Shown here one piece after another: positions 1-11,490 of a stretch of 64,000 nucleotides of DNA. Position 1 is the stretch's first letter. The number at the start of each line of letters is the position of its first letter. The notes beneath the pieces are model-generated. The model made no database searches. It was not told the DNA's origin and saw only the letters and a program-made list of their open reading frames with translations. Both the position numbers and the translations under genes were made by a program. This DNA comes from Onthophagus taurus (taxonomy: Eukaryota; Arthropoda; Insecta; Coleoptera; Scarabaeidae), in contig NC_091973.1 of the NCBI RefSeq assembly GCF_036711975.1, positions 2,666,001 through 2,730,000 on the forward strand, in the 5' to 3' direction.

Positions 1-2945
1 TTTGAGTTCGCTTTCTCGCAGTGGCAATTGCACAATTGGTCGGTTCGATTATGTCTCGCAGATGTTGTTTGCGTCTTGAGTCTGGACGAAACGTAAAAAG
101 TCGCCGAAAAGAGGTGTGCTTGAATGTCAAGGCAAATATGGCGTCGGTTCGGGACGTAGATCGCGCGAAGGTCGCCCAATTTACCGGCGTTCATTGTGCC
201 GGTAAATCGCGTAAAATTCAATTAAACGAGGAAGTGAGCCGGCGTTCGAAGGCTGCCCTCGGTGTCCTACCTCAACAACGTTTTTGTGGTCCCGCTCTGT
301 TATAACTGGTTTCAGAGTGGTAGTAGTAGCTACTTCTCAAAGTGCGCTCAAATCAGGTTTCGGGCGCTAGAGAGATCATCGTCATTTGTTGTTGCGGCGG
401 CAGCGCGTTTTTCTGCCGTCCATTCACCGGCGGCCAATATTTACAAAGAGATTATCGCCCGACCGGATGAGAGCTATTCCTTATCCACCGGCTAACTAGT
501 TTTCCCAGGTCTCATTCATAATTGCTGACGCTCTATCGCGCGCCCGTACGACTCCTCTACGGACGTGCGCAACCGGTTCAAAACGCGTTGCTCTCGTGTA
601 CTACGGGCGGAACTAACTTACACAACCTGTTTCTTCTGCTTTTTTTTTAACCGAGCAATCTCGGACCAAAATAAACACGAATTTACCGTTTCTACCGCGC
701 GACTCGCCCATCAATACGTAGATCAGATCTCCCAAACTTCTCAACCTACTCGAAACTTATCTTCATCCTATCATTATTTATTTATTTTTCTTTACAACTG
801 GATCAAATTGTTATCTCCTCGAGAATTATCAATTCGAGTGTTTCGATCGGATAAGGTTAGAAGACGTTGGTTGAAAAGACCTCTCAATCATAATCCAGAT
901 TGTTTTTGCCAGCAGCACGGAATGGCAGTAAAGAAGCGCTCCGCTCTAGCAAAAAGATCTTCGAACGCCGGGATAAGAGGGTAATTTGTGCCCGTAGAGT
1001 CGAGTCCCCATATAAAGCGGGTACCCAAAGCAGATTAAACGATCATTAATTACGTTTTATGCCCGGGTATAAAAACGCGACACAATTCGATACAGATCGA
1101 AAAGTTAGATTCCCACGACGCGTCGGTAATGCATCATTCTCCCGGTACCTGAAGAAGAAGGAGAAGACGACGACATCCGACGTTTCGGCGTGCCTTAATT
1201 GTCTTTGCGTCAACGACCCTCTCTTTACCTGCCAAAAATTATGACGTTTCAATTCATTTTATTCCTAACGTCATTATTATTAAATCGAATTTCTCTTCCA
1301 TCGCGTATGTATAAGCAATTACGAGAGGAGGCAATTTGTTAACGAAGATATTCCGCTAGCGCCGTCTCTGTCGGCTTAAATATTCCGCAACGATACCACA
1401 CCCATGGCATTGCTCTGCCAACTGCCCACGACGTTCACGCGGACCTCTTTAAATTAAACCTCGACCGATCGCGGTTCGGGAGCAAAACAAAGATTCCGAA
1501 AGAGACGGGGAATTAGGGGGATTCACTCGAAGCGAAAGAAGAAGAAGAAGAGAATACTAAGAAGAAAAGTAACAAGAGATGATGAGGGGGAGATGGGGGT
1601 TAGCTTAAGCGCGAAGGGCGCGTGCGTGCGCGAGGCTCGCACATGAGCACAAAAACGTCCGAGCGCGCGGAGTCACGAACTTTGAAAAATATCCATTCCG
1701 TTTTTGGTATGTCTGCCCTTGAGCGGACCGAAGAATCTTGTAACCGAGCCGAGTAGAGTCGAGGACCTACGAACGTCCTCGATGTGACGGTCTGCGCGCG
1801 TGGAATTGGACAATTTATAAACGTCTCGAAATAATTAAAACTTTTACTAACTAAACTATTAACGCTATACTTAGACAACACGTTTAATAACTATTTTCAA
1901 AGCCAAATTTTATTTATTTCACACTTTATATACATATAACCAAAAATATTTTCGAAAGCTTAAAGATCTTGAGATATCTTTAATACACATTTTTTCATTA
2001 GAAACAATTAACACGAAAAAATGTACCAAAGTAAACAAATTAGTATAATTGCTTGAGTGATTCACCGATACTTAACGCGTAATTATTATCGATTATCGAT
2101 AATGGTGAATAAATGATCGGTGTCTGACGCGGAGATGGTCAGAAAAGGGGGGCTAAATAAACATTAGATCGGCCTTGAACTGGTTATTAGAACGGCACAA
2201 CCAGTTCTAATGCAAGTGCATCAATGGAGTTCGCGTGCGGTGCACATAATTTCGTCTTCTTGAATGAAAAGTACCGGTTTCTTGCGTGGACGCCATTTTT
2301 TAACGCTAGGATAATTGCCGACTTTAAAATGGTCGCCGTCGCTTGGCATTGTTCCGACATCGGTAATCGACCATCGCGACACCTAATTGCAACGTACAAA
2401 CTAACCCTTTCAATAATATTCACCTAACCATATACCATATTCACACTTAGTTGATTAATTGTCAGAACAAAGGTAGAGGTTACACATATTATTTTTACTG
2501 CAAATCTGATGACCATGACATATTCAAAGTTCTCCATTATTATGTATTCATCAATAACATTCGATCCATTATTTTTCTTTTTATGTTATGCATCTATAGG
2601 GTGTTATATTTAACTTTCTCACATTATTTCTATATATAAATCGGATAAAGTGGTTCATTGGAACATTTTGATCTTAAATTATAGATGTTTTAAACCTAAA
2701 ACATTTTTGAGATGTCCGCCACATTCGGCGTGGGAAATAAGACTACAACTCTAATATTTTATATAGTGTGGTATATTTGTTATTGCACATTCTGGTTCTC
2801 CGTATAAAAATATGATGAGTTTGATAAGGAGTATTGATATTCTAATGTTGTTTGATATCACTATGTTCGTTAAATCTCCGTTTCTCACTCATCGATCAAA
2901 CTAGAAACATAAAAATTAGTACAGTTACCCCTTAGATATCTCCAA
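1..2945. other. Non-coding sequence, no gene recognised
   Basis: The first 1.7 kb is richer in G+C and CpG than most of the window, and the rest is AT-rich. Open frames here are short, overlap on both strands and resemble no family I know. A TATAAA-like string lies at about 1012 and a palindromic TATCGATA, the Drosophila DREF-type motif, at about 2094. Neither is tied to a visible gene. Because the next gene to the right is on the minus strand and its later exons are not seen here, this stretch could be a long intron of that gene. Confidence 0.5.
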
Positions 2946-4745
2946 ATGGAATATCATTTGGTATTCTCTACAAAATTCATTAGGATTGTTCATGATGTTC
3001 ATGATGATCTCCGAATCCTAAGGGATGCCATTAACAACTTTATGGAAGAAATAATCTCGGCCGACTTCGAAGACGTCGGCCGCCCCAAGTATCATGAACA
3101 ATACTTAGGACGGCCGACGTCTTCGAAATCGGCCGAGATTATTTTTTTCATAAACTTCAAGCAGGATAGACTTATTGTATTGATCATGTTACTTGGGGCG
3201 GCCGACGTCTTCGAAGTCGGCCGAGATTTTTACTCTTAACCTGCTTGAAATTTATGGAAGAAATAATCTCGGCCGACTTCGAAGACGTCGGCCGCCTCAA
3301 GTGTCATGATTAATACTTGGGGCGGCCGACGTCTTCGAAGTCGGCCGAGATTACTTCTTATATCCCGAACCTAACTTGGGGCGGCCGACGTCCAGGCAGT
3401 GATCTCCGAATCCTAAGAGACACTATTAACAACTTTATGGAAGAAATAATCTCGGCCGACTTCGAAGACGTCGGCCGCCCCAAGTTAGGTTCATGAAATA
3501 AGAAGTAATCTCGGCCGACTTCGAAGACGTCGGCCGCCCCAAGTATCATGAACAATACTTAGAACTGCCGATGTCTTCGAAATCGGCAGAGATTATTTTT
3601 TTCATAAACTTCAAGCAGGATAGACTTATTGTATTGATCATGTTACTTGGGGCGGCCGACGTCTTCGAAGTCGGCCGAGATTTTTACTCTTAACCTGCTT
3701 GAAATTTATGGAAGAAATAATCTCGGCCGCCTCAAGTGTCATGATTAATACTTGGGGCGGCCGACGTCTTCGGAGTCGGCCGAGATTACTTCTTATATCA
3801 CGAACCTAACTTGGGGCGGCCGACGTCCAGGCAGTGATCTCCGAATCCTAAGGGACACTATTAACAACTTTATGGAAGAAATAATCTCGGCCGACTTCGA
3901 AGACGTCGGCCGCCCCAAGTTAGGTTCATGATATATGAAGTAATCTCGGCCGACTTCGAAGACGTCGGCCGCCCCAAATATCATGAACAATACTTAGAAC
4001 GGCCGATGTCTTCGAAATCGGCCGAGATTATTTTTTTCATAAACTTCAAGCAGGATAGACTTATTGTATTGATCATGCTACTTGGGGCGGCCGACGTCTT
4101 CGAAGTCGGCCGAGATTTTTTCTCTTAATCTGCTTGAAATTTATGGAAGAAATAATCTCGGCCGACTTCGAAGACGTCGGCCGCCTCAAGTGTCATGATT
4201 AATACTTGGGGCGGACGACGTCATCGAAGTCGGCCGAGATTACTTTTTATATCATGAACCTAACTTGGGGCGGCCGACGTCCAGGCAGTGATCTCCGAAT
4301 CCTAAGGGACACCATTAACAACTTTATGGAAGAAATAATCTCGGCCGACTTCGAAGACGTCGGCCGCCCCAAGTTAGGTTCATGAAATAAGAAGTAATCT
4401 CGGCCGACTTCGAAGACGTCGGCCGCTCCAAGTGTCATGATCAATACTTAGAGCGATTATTAGCATTGAGCGAGATTATTTTTTTCATAAACTTCAAGCA
4501 GGATAGACTTATTGTATTGATCATGCCACTTGGGGCGGCCGACGTCTTCGAAGTCGGCCGAGATTTTTTCTCTTAATCTGCTTGAAATTTATGGAAGAAA
4601 TAATCTCGGCCGACTTTGAAGACGTCGGCCGCCTCAAGTGTCATGATTAATACTTGGGGCGAGATTTTTCCTTTTTATTTGCTTTAAATTTATGGAAGAA
4701 ATAATCTCGGCCGACTTCGCAGACGTCAGCCGCCCTAAGTATTGT
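2946..4745. repeat. Hairpin-core array 1
   Basis: Roughly two dozen copies of the CGGCCGAC / GTCGGCCG hairpin core occur in both orientations, some mutated. They are joined by spacers such as CTTGGGGC, TTATGGAAGAAATAATCTC and its inverse. A longer period of about 435-454 bp is marked by the string GTCCAGGCAGTGATCTCCG at about 3390, 3825 and 4279. A related start lies near 3005, giving about four higher-order units. Copies differ from each other more than those at 30.4-37.6 kb, so this array looks older. It lies outside any gene model. Confidence 0.9.
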
Positions 4746-6679
4746 CCAAGATATTTGAGGCATTTTAGCAAAAACTACCAGGTGTGAATAATTTTTATCA
4801 AAGCCAAAATATATTTATATATAGAAACAGAATGTGATGAATTTTTAGTACACCTGTATATAATAATAATAATAATAATAGAGTACCTAATAAAACAACA
4901 ATAACTTAATAGAAGATGTTGTATAGAAGTGTGAGTCATTCTTATTAATGAGATTGGTTTATATAAAAGAGATTCGTTAATTATTAAAGTTGCGTAAAAA
5001 CGATGCCGTGAAAGTAAAATTAATAAAAATTCAGAAAGTGTTACGTAAGGTTTATAATAAAGATAAAATATAAATAGCGGTTTTAAGAAAAATGCGACAT
5101 CTAGAAAAGTTGATTCATAGACGTGTTTATAGAGACTTCGCGAATATTAATGAACGTACGATTTAAAAAACACCATTACCCGATAATTGGTAACGTAAAT
5201 ACGTGACGATAAAGGAAAAGTATTTTCAGTATCGATCGGGTTCTAAAAGGAATGGCAGTGTAATTTTCTTAAAATGTAATTGAAAATAAGAAGAGATGTT
5301 AACGTTAATGAGGAACGTAGTGATAATGGTGATAATGGTAACAGTAGCCAAAAGGTAACTGAACGAATAAGTAGCTTTACGTAATTATGACTCAAGGACA
5401 CTGCCAGATGAGTGCGGCGCTATACTAGACTCGACAATAATTTTCCAGTAAGCTGCCTCTCAGAAATGTCTACGGCGATCGTGTAGTTTAACGGAAATTC
5501 CTAGTTTTAATGGTGAAACGTTCACAGGATCGAGAAACGTTAACGCACCGGTGCGTAAGGGTCATTTCGGTATTTCGTGAAGTCACGTCCGAATATAACC
5601 CTTATTAAACCAATGCCTAGGGGTCAACTTGTGAGTTTCTTAACCTTGGTTCCTGCGGAGATGAGATCTTGAAATTTGAGACAATCGTCCCCTCCCCCCG
5701 CCTCCCACCTCACCACTTGGTACGCCTTACTGGACAAAGAACGAGCCGAGATCATTCAAGAATTAAATAGGAAGTAAAACTCCCGGGCGTAAATAAGGCC
5801 GTTGCGTAACAAATGTCAAACTGTCAAATTTCTAACGAACGATCGGCGCGGCTTTCTCTCTATATCTCATTAGCATTCAGTCCGTACGCGTCGCCCGTGT
5901 CATTTTTCCTTCCCCCTCGGTGTGCAGGCCGACGCTTATTTATCGGAATATTACGGCCACTTAAGAAATTTATGGTAATTTTATTGTCTCCGTGCGAAGA
6001 ATCTAAGTGACTTCTGTGGTCAGAGATAATCGGACAGGTTCTCTACCTAACCCGTAAATATGGGGGATGTCCAAAACCTTTCGATAAATACCGATTTCGT
6101 ACTCATCAACCCTCAACATTTTCAGCTATTGTGTAGGTCAAAACACTCCTTTTTTTAACAAAAACAACTACTTCCATAAAAAGCTACAGAAATAAAAGAA
6201 AAAAAGAGGTAGAAATGTACCTCCGCTAACAATACTATTGTGGTATAGGCGACGTATTGTGTAGTGGTGCGTAGTTGAAGACTGCGAAACCGACCTCTTA
6301 AAACCACAATTGAAATTTCATTACCACTTCGAAGACATAACAACCACAATTTATGATATGCCTTATATTCACATTAATCTTATGAACGTGATTTGATAAG
6401 GACCATTACAGACAGGGTACTAAACACGATATAGACGTATACGCACATATGCATATTAATCTGATAAAACCAATTTAGAACGCCGGTTCAATAGCATACA
6501 GTAAGCGGCGAATCCACATCACATCCCGATAATAATAGCGAATTGATAAAATAAGCTTTAATACGCGGTTAGCAATAGGGAATAGTGGCCTTTACGTAGC
6601 AGAGTACAATCAGAAGAATTAACTGTCGATTGAAAGAGCAATTAAAAACCGGTTTCAAAGGATTCTACAGGATTCCTAC
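4746..6679. other. AT-rich non-coding stretch with a short AAT microsatellite
   Basis: No exon is supported. A run of ATA/AAT triplets lies at about 4861-4881. The stretch directly follows, in minus-strand order, the splice donor of the exon ending at 6680, so its right part is probably intron of that gene. Confidence 0.5.
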
Positions 6680-7296
6680 CTTAATCCAACGACCGGGACG
6701 CCAGTCATATCCTCGACCAACTCGGAGAGAACCAAGACGGTAGCCGGAACCTGGGATTGTGGATATTGGAGTAGTCCTTGGCCGTTACTTTGCAGGACGA
6801 CGGAGACTGTCCCCTGGGAGGTCTGGAGTGGACTGGAAGTTCCATCTACTATGGCACCTGAATTTCCGTCGAGGAGGACGTCGGCGATCTGCTGACCCCT
6901 GATTGCGTGGGCGTTGATGTTTATATTATCGGCGGAGTAGATCTCGACGCCCTTCTGGTCCGGAGTGGTCGTGTAAATAACAGTTTGCTTCCCGTCTTCG
7001 TAAATTAGGTCCAGGGGCGCGTCGTTCTTGTCCGCCACATGGGCGTAAATCTCGTCCTCTTTCTCGTACATCACTTCCGTTTTCACCTGAGGGTAAATTG
7101 GCGAACTAGTCATGGCACGTTTCTCGTCCATCTCCTTTTTTAGCTCCATTACGTTTACTGGCGTCATCGTTGCGAGCATCGTTGGCGGACTCGGAGCGTC
7201 GCGACGTGGCGACCGTGACGTTGGCGATGTCTGATTAGGTGCGGGCGACATCATCCGACTACCCTCTTGTTCCATGTGCGGGGACGAGTTCAGCAT
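6680..7296 (-). CDS. 5' coding exon of an unrecognised, probably regulatory protein
   Basis: An open frame of about 205 codons runs from an ATG in an A-rich context at 7296 and ends at a good donor (AAG then GTAGGA) at 6680. The protein is therefore only the N-terminal part, and the remaining exons must lie to the left or outside the window. The translation is low-complexity at first: Ser/Pro-rich over residues 1-40, with a phospho-site-like SPTSRSPRR. It then has acidic and Thr/Gln-rich stretches, including PLDLIYEDGKQTVIYTTT and VLVLSELVEDM. There is no zinc finger, homeodomain or signal peptide. The style is that of a transcription-factor activation region. A grainyhead-type N terminus came to mind, but I cannot confirm it. 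The frame is real on codon usage and its splice site; the function is unknown. Confidence 0.7.
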
Positions 7297-8700
7297 TATT
7301 TTTTTTGTTTTTTGTTATCACAGCTTTTACACTATCTCTCGGGTATATATTGCACTTGTTCGGTTCGTTTTAGCTATAAGGAGATTCTATTTGGCGTTAT
7401 GGCACTTCAATGGCTTGTCGGCGATGATTTTTTTTCTTATTTTTTTTATTATTAACTGAAACGAAAAGAATAATGTTTCAGAAAAACTTTTTAGACCCCC
7501 ACACAATGGGCAATTCGATAAGACTATAAAATAATATAAGAAAATTGTCTGAAAGTAATAAAGAAACAAAAAAAAAGATAGTAATCATCTCGACCTCAAC
7601 TTATTACGACGTATCAATCGTGTGGGATCGTAAAACTAAAGGGGATAAAGGGTTAAAAAAAACCTTTCAGGCGGAGAGATTAAAAAGGGGGGAAATGAGC
7701 GTCGATTTGATCAAGACCTTTTTTTAATGCGGTTGTATCCGACGATGAAAGAAGGCCTTGAGGGTGGGCCCGATTAGTGTGTGATTGTTGTTGTGGTTGA
7801 AGAAGCACGTGGGACAACAAGTTGGTACAGGTTTGACGGGCATATGTTCGCGGGGCCCCCAAGCCAACGGGAACAGGAACGGTTCCAGAAAGGGCGGTTG
7901 GACCGGTTTGCTTACTTTGCTTTAATCGCGGATGGTGGACAGTGAATGCGGTTCATTTTTGTTTACGCGTTGATTAAGGATGCGTCGCGGGTTCGCGTCG
8001 TCGAAAACGATCGGATTGGCGGAGTTTCGATACGGGGATTGGCGGCGTCGATTTTAAAATGGCCACTGGATAACAACGTCGTTGACTCGTTGACTCTCCG
8101 CGGCCGTCAAGGAAATTGAAAACCGTCCTGTATAAACATCATATAGAAAAGTGTTTACGGTTGATGACGGGGGGATGTGGTGTTGAAGACGAGATTCGAG
8201 AATCAAGATTTCAGATCCGGTGTCGTGGTCGGAGAACAGGTCCGACGGCTCGAGTAGGAATAACAGGTACTATTGTGAGGAGATGGATTTTAGTAGAGGT
8301 TTTAAAGGCGAACCGCGAACGTCTACGCGGCTCACGTTTAAGAGGGCATTTGAGGCCGTTTTTCGGTCGAAACGCGTGTTGTTCGTTTTGTTACCTACGT
8401 CGGGGTCTCTCTATCCCGCGTCGCGATCGTCCTTCGTCTCGTGGAATTCACTGCACATCGAACCGACGCAATACATCGTCGCACGGAGTTGATCTTGCAG
8501 GGACTGATCCGTCGAATCACATGCTAGCGTCTACAGGTGTTTCGTACTAATACTCTACTGACTGTTGACTAGTTGCAGCACCTCAAAGCCGATCACAGGT
8601 ATGAAACTGAACGAAGAGATCCGAATAGGAGGAGGACTTTCACCTCTCGGTCTGCGCTCGTCGGCGGTGCGCCGTTCGCAGCCCGACCGAAGGCCACGTA
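7297..8700. other. Upstream/5' UTR region of the minus-strand exon at 6680-7296
   Basis: This stretch holds no supported exon. Just upstream of the ATG, read on the minus strand, it is A-rich. Further out, 7.9-8.5 kb is CpG-rich compared with the intergenic DNA to its right, which fits the 5' region of a developmental or regulatory gene. Open frames here overlap on the plus strand and show no family resemblance. Confidence 0.4.
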
Positions 8701-8714
8701 CGTCTCTGATGGAC

Positions 8715-8965
8715 CCACGGATTATTCACCATTTTCGATCCGTCTCTCGCCCTCTCTCTCTCCCCCGTACGTGGGCGTCGCGTCGACCGCGGCCCCTCTC
8801 ATTCTCTCTTACTGATCTCACTCTCCTCTGCACCTCTGACCGACCGGACCTCTACTTCTCCTCTTCTCTTCTCTCCGCTCAGCTCCGCTCCTCTCCTTTC
8901 CACTCTTTACTTCCCATCTCCTCGCTTCTCTTCACTTCTCTACTCTTCTCGGTTCTTCGTCGCCG
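8715..8965 (-). promoter_or_regulatory. GA-rich (GAGA-type) tract, possible promoter element
   Basis: Many CTCTCTC and CTTCTCT runs on the plus strand read as GAGAG on the minus strand, in a CpG-rich neighbourhood about 1.5 kb upstream of the minus-strand ATG at 7296. GAGAG runs are bound by GAGA factor at many insect promoters. The assignment to a promoter is inference from position and composition only. Confidence 0.35.
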
Positions 8966-11490
8966 AGATGTTGTGTTCGATGCCGACGGGAGATACCAAA
9001 CGAGACGGAGGCGCCTTCGCAGCATCCGTCAGAAAGAGATCGGCGATGGTCTTCACCTGTGCCGCCGCGCGCCTCCTCTCCAACAAGCGAACCTCCGGAG
9101 CAAAATAAGACGGAACAAAAACGGACGGCCGAAAGCCCGAACGGGAACAATAAGAAAGAAAAGCTCTCCGATCCAGACTCCGCTCCAGCTCCTCGGCGTT
9201 TTTCTCAAAGCTTTCAGTGATAAGTCGAGACCGAAACCCGGCCTTATCGCATCCCTATTTTAAACAATTTATTACTAAATTCTCATATTTTTCCGCGCCT
9301 TAATCGTCGTAGTCGTCCTTCGCCGTCCTTCATCTCGAAAAACCTCGCCTAAACACGACTGTGTCCCCTTCCGATTTCTAGTCAACAGAAATTAGCAGCT
9401 TGCGCAATTAATGACGTTTGTCCCCGCTTTATTATGTAAGGTTTTTTCCTACCGACAGCGCGTTTCTGTATTTTTCGGTATCAAAACTGCTTTCTCTCGG
9501 TCTTCGAGGAGGAGATGTCCGAGCTTCATCAGGATCGGAATAAAGTATTTTTTGTTATACGTATCTATTTTTCGTTCTCTCTCTCACACACACACGACTC
9601 CAATAAACACAACATAACTCGCATGCAATTAAAATTTGTTTATTTAAATCTTCTTTTCTAAACCACTTCAATTTTAATAAAATTACTCAAAGGTTAATTG
9701 GTTGCAATAGAAGAATAAATGACATTAAAGGAATACGGTTGATTGGTTGATAGTTATTTTCTTGGATTTAATGGTGGTTTCTTATAAATAGCATTGAGGT
9801 GGAGTCCGCCTCTGGATGATCTGAGTGGAAAAAACCTCCGAGAGAGGCGCATCTGAAGCATAATCTAATGCAGGGGTCCTCAACCTGGGCGAAAACGCAT
9901 CCCTTGGAGCAAACGCGAGGCTGTTTCTAAATATAGGTGTCCCCTCGTCGTCCCCCCATTAATCGGCGCAACGCTCCGCCTTCGGAGGCCGATTTCGACC
10001 GATTTTCGAAGCCCGCCCCGCAAAAGGCCTTTTTCGCGACAATCAAGGCTGACTACAGGCTAATTAAGCAGCAGAAAAAACCGTTTGTGAGGTAATTACC
10101 GAGGTCCGGCGTTTCTCTCTTCTGTTCTTTTTTTCTGTTCGCATCTCGCAAGGTCTAGGGTAAACGGACGCACGAATTCTTTGTTTGCTTCAAAAACTGT
10201 TTTATTTTTATCAATATATATATATATTTAAATTTTTTACCCATCAAAATATCATCTTGCTATCTAAAGGTTATTGTTTTCAACCATTTATTTATAACTT
10301 AAGTATTTATACATTTTTAAAAAACAAGCAGTTATTTATATATTGGTCGGCCAAAATATTTGGAGACCACCAATAACGAATTTTTATCACCATCAAAACA
10401 ACCGTACCAATGTTTGTGCCATTAACCGCAAACGACACACGGCGTATTGCATTTCAGTCGCGCAAACCCAAAACAACGGCGGTTATTTTTTTTTTCTTGC
10501 ATTTTACGTTTTCAACCGGCCGTGCTCATGTTTCAAATACGATTTTTTTATGTTAATCGCTTACACATTTTCTTAATCCCACGTTTCGAATTTGAATTTT
10601 GTTTCATTACAGATGTCTTTATTAGCGCTTCCTAGTTATTGATAGTAGAAACAAATACTTATAAGCATAAAGTTGTATTCCTTTGGGTATCATCTAAGTA
10701 GGACTTCAGGAAAGTATTAGCTTTGGTTCTAAAAAAATGATTGATTTTAGTTTATTACAAATATATATTTAGCGAAAGAAATTTATAAGTAATTATTACA
10801 ATTGCTGTTAGAAAAATATTCTATATTACAAGAAAAATTAAATCTAAGGACTGGAAATCGTGGTAAATAAATGTTTCCGTGGATTAAAAAAATGATTAAA
10901 GAACTTTTATTTTTTATTGTGACATCAGTCTTCTGTTACGTGTTCTTAAATTATATTTAAAGAAAAAACTCTTGAATCGCGTTCGGATAATCCTCGAACC
11001 ACGGTGATGTTTGGAATAAATCACGAAACTAGATAACGAAATCTACTTATCACAGTTGTTAGTAAAAACAAAATTCAATACAACACTAAAAAATCGTGTG
11101 TATACATCTATTCCGTTCTTTACAATTCGATAAAAGTATAAAATAGTATGTTGGATCTCCAGTTTAGATATAAATCACAATTTCATCGCGCACGGGTTTG
11201 TTTTTATATAAAAAAATTCTTTTTTTTAATTCATTATTTACAGCCTAATTATGAATATGTATTTACAACTTGCTAACACTTATTTAAATAATTCAATTAA
11301 ATTTACAGACTTTTGTATACAAATTATCTAGCAAATATCTTCCCTAAACTACATCAAAGTTTACAAAAAATCTTTGCGCGACGCCCTATGTACTTAATTG
11401 ACTGTACATTTTTCTATTTTTAAATAACTGACATATTAATTATATAATTAACCTACATAAATAAACAAATTTTTGTACTGCGTTTTTCTA
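8966..11490. other. Intergenic DNA and importin-9 3' flank
   Basis: The left part (to about 9300) continues the CpG-rich upstream zone. From about 9600 it becomes strongly AT-rich and lies directly 3' of the importin-9 stop codon at 11491, so its right part must include that gene's 3' UTR. A short CA run sits near 9587. No coding exon was found. Confidence 0.5.

Noticed and set aside
565-984. 139-codon plus-strand frame
   Set aside because: No family resemblance, no splice context, and composition like its surroundings.
8116-9263. Plus-strand frames of 90-232 codons in the CpG- and CT-rich zone
   Set aside because: Arg/Ser-rich low-complexity translations that overlap each other in several frames, as expected of CT-rich DNA with few stop codons. 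No domain was seen.
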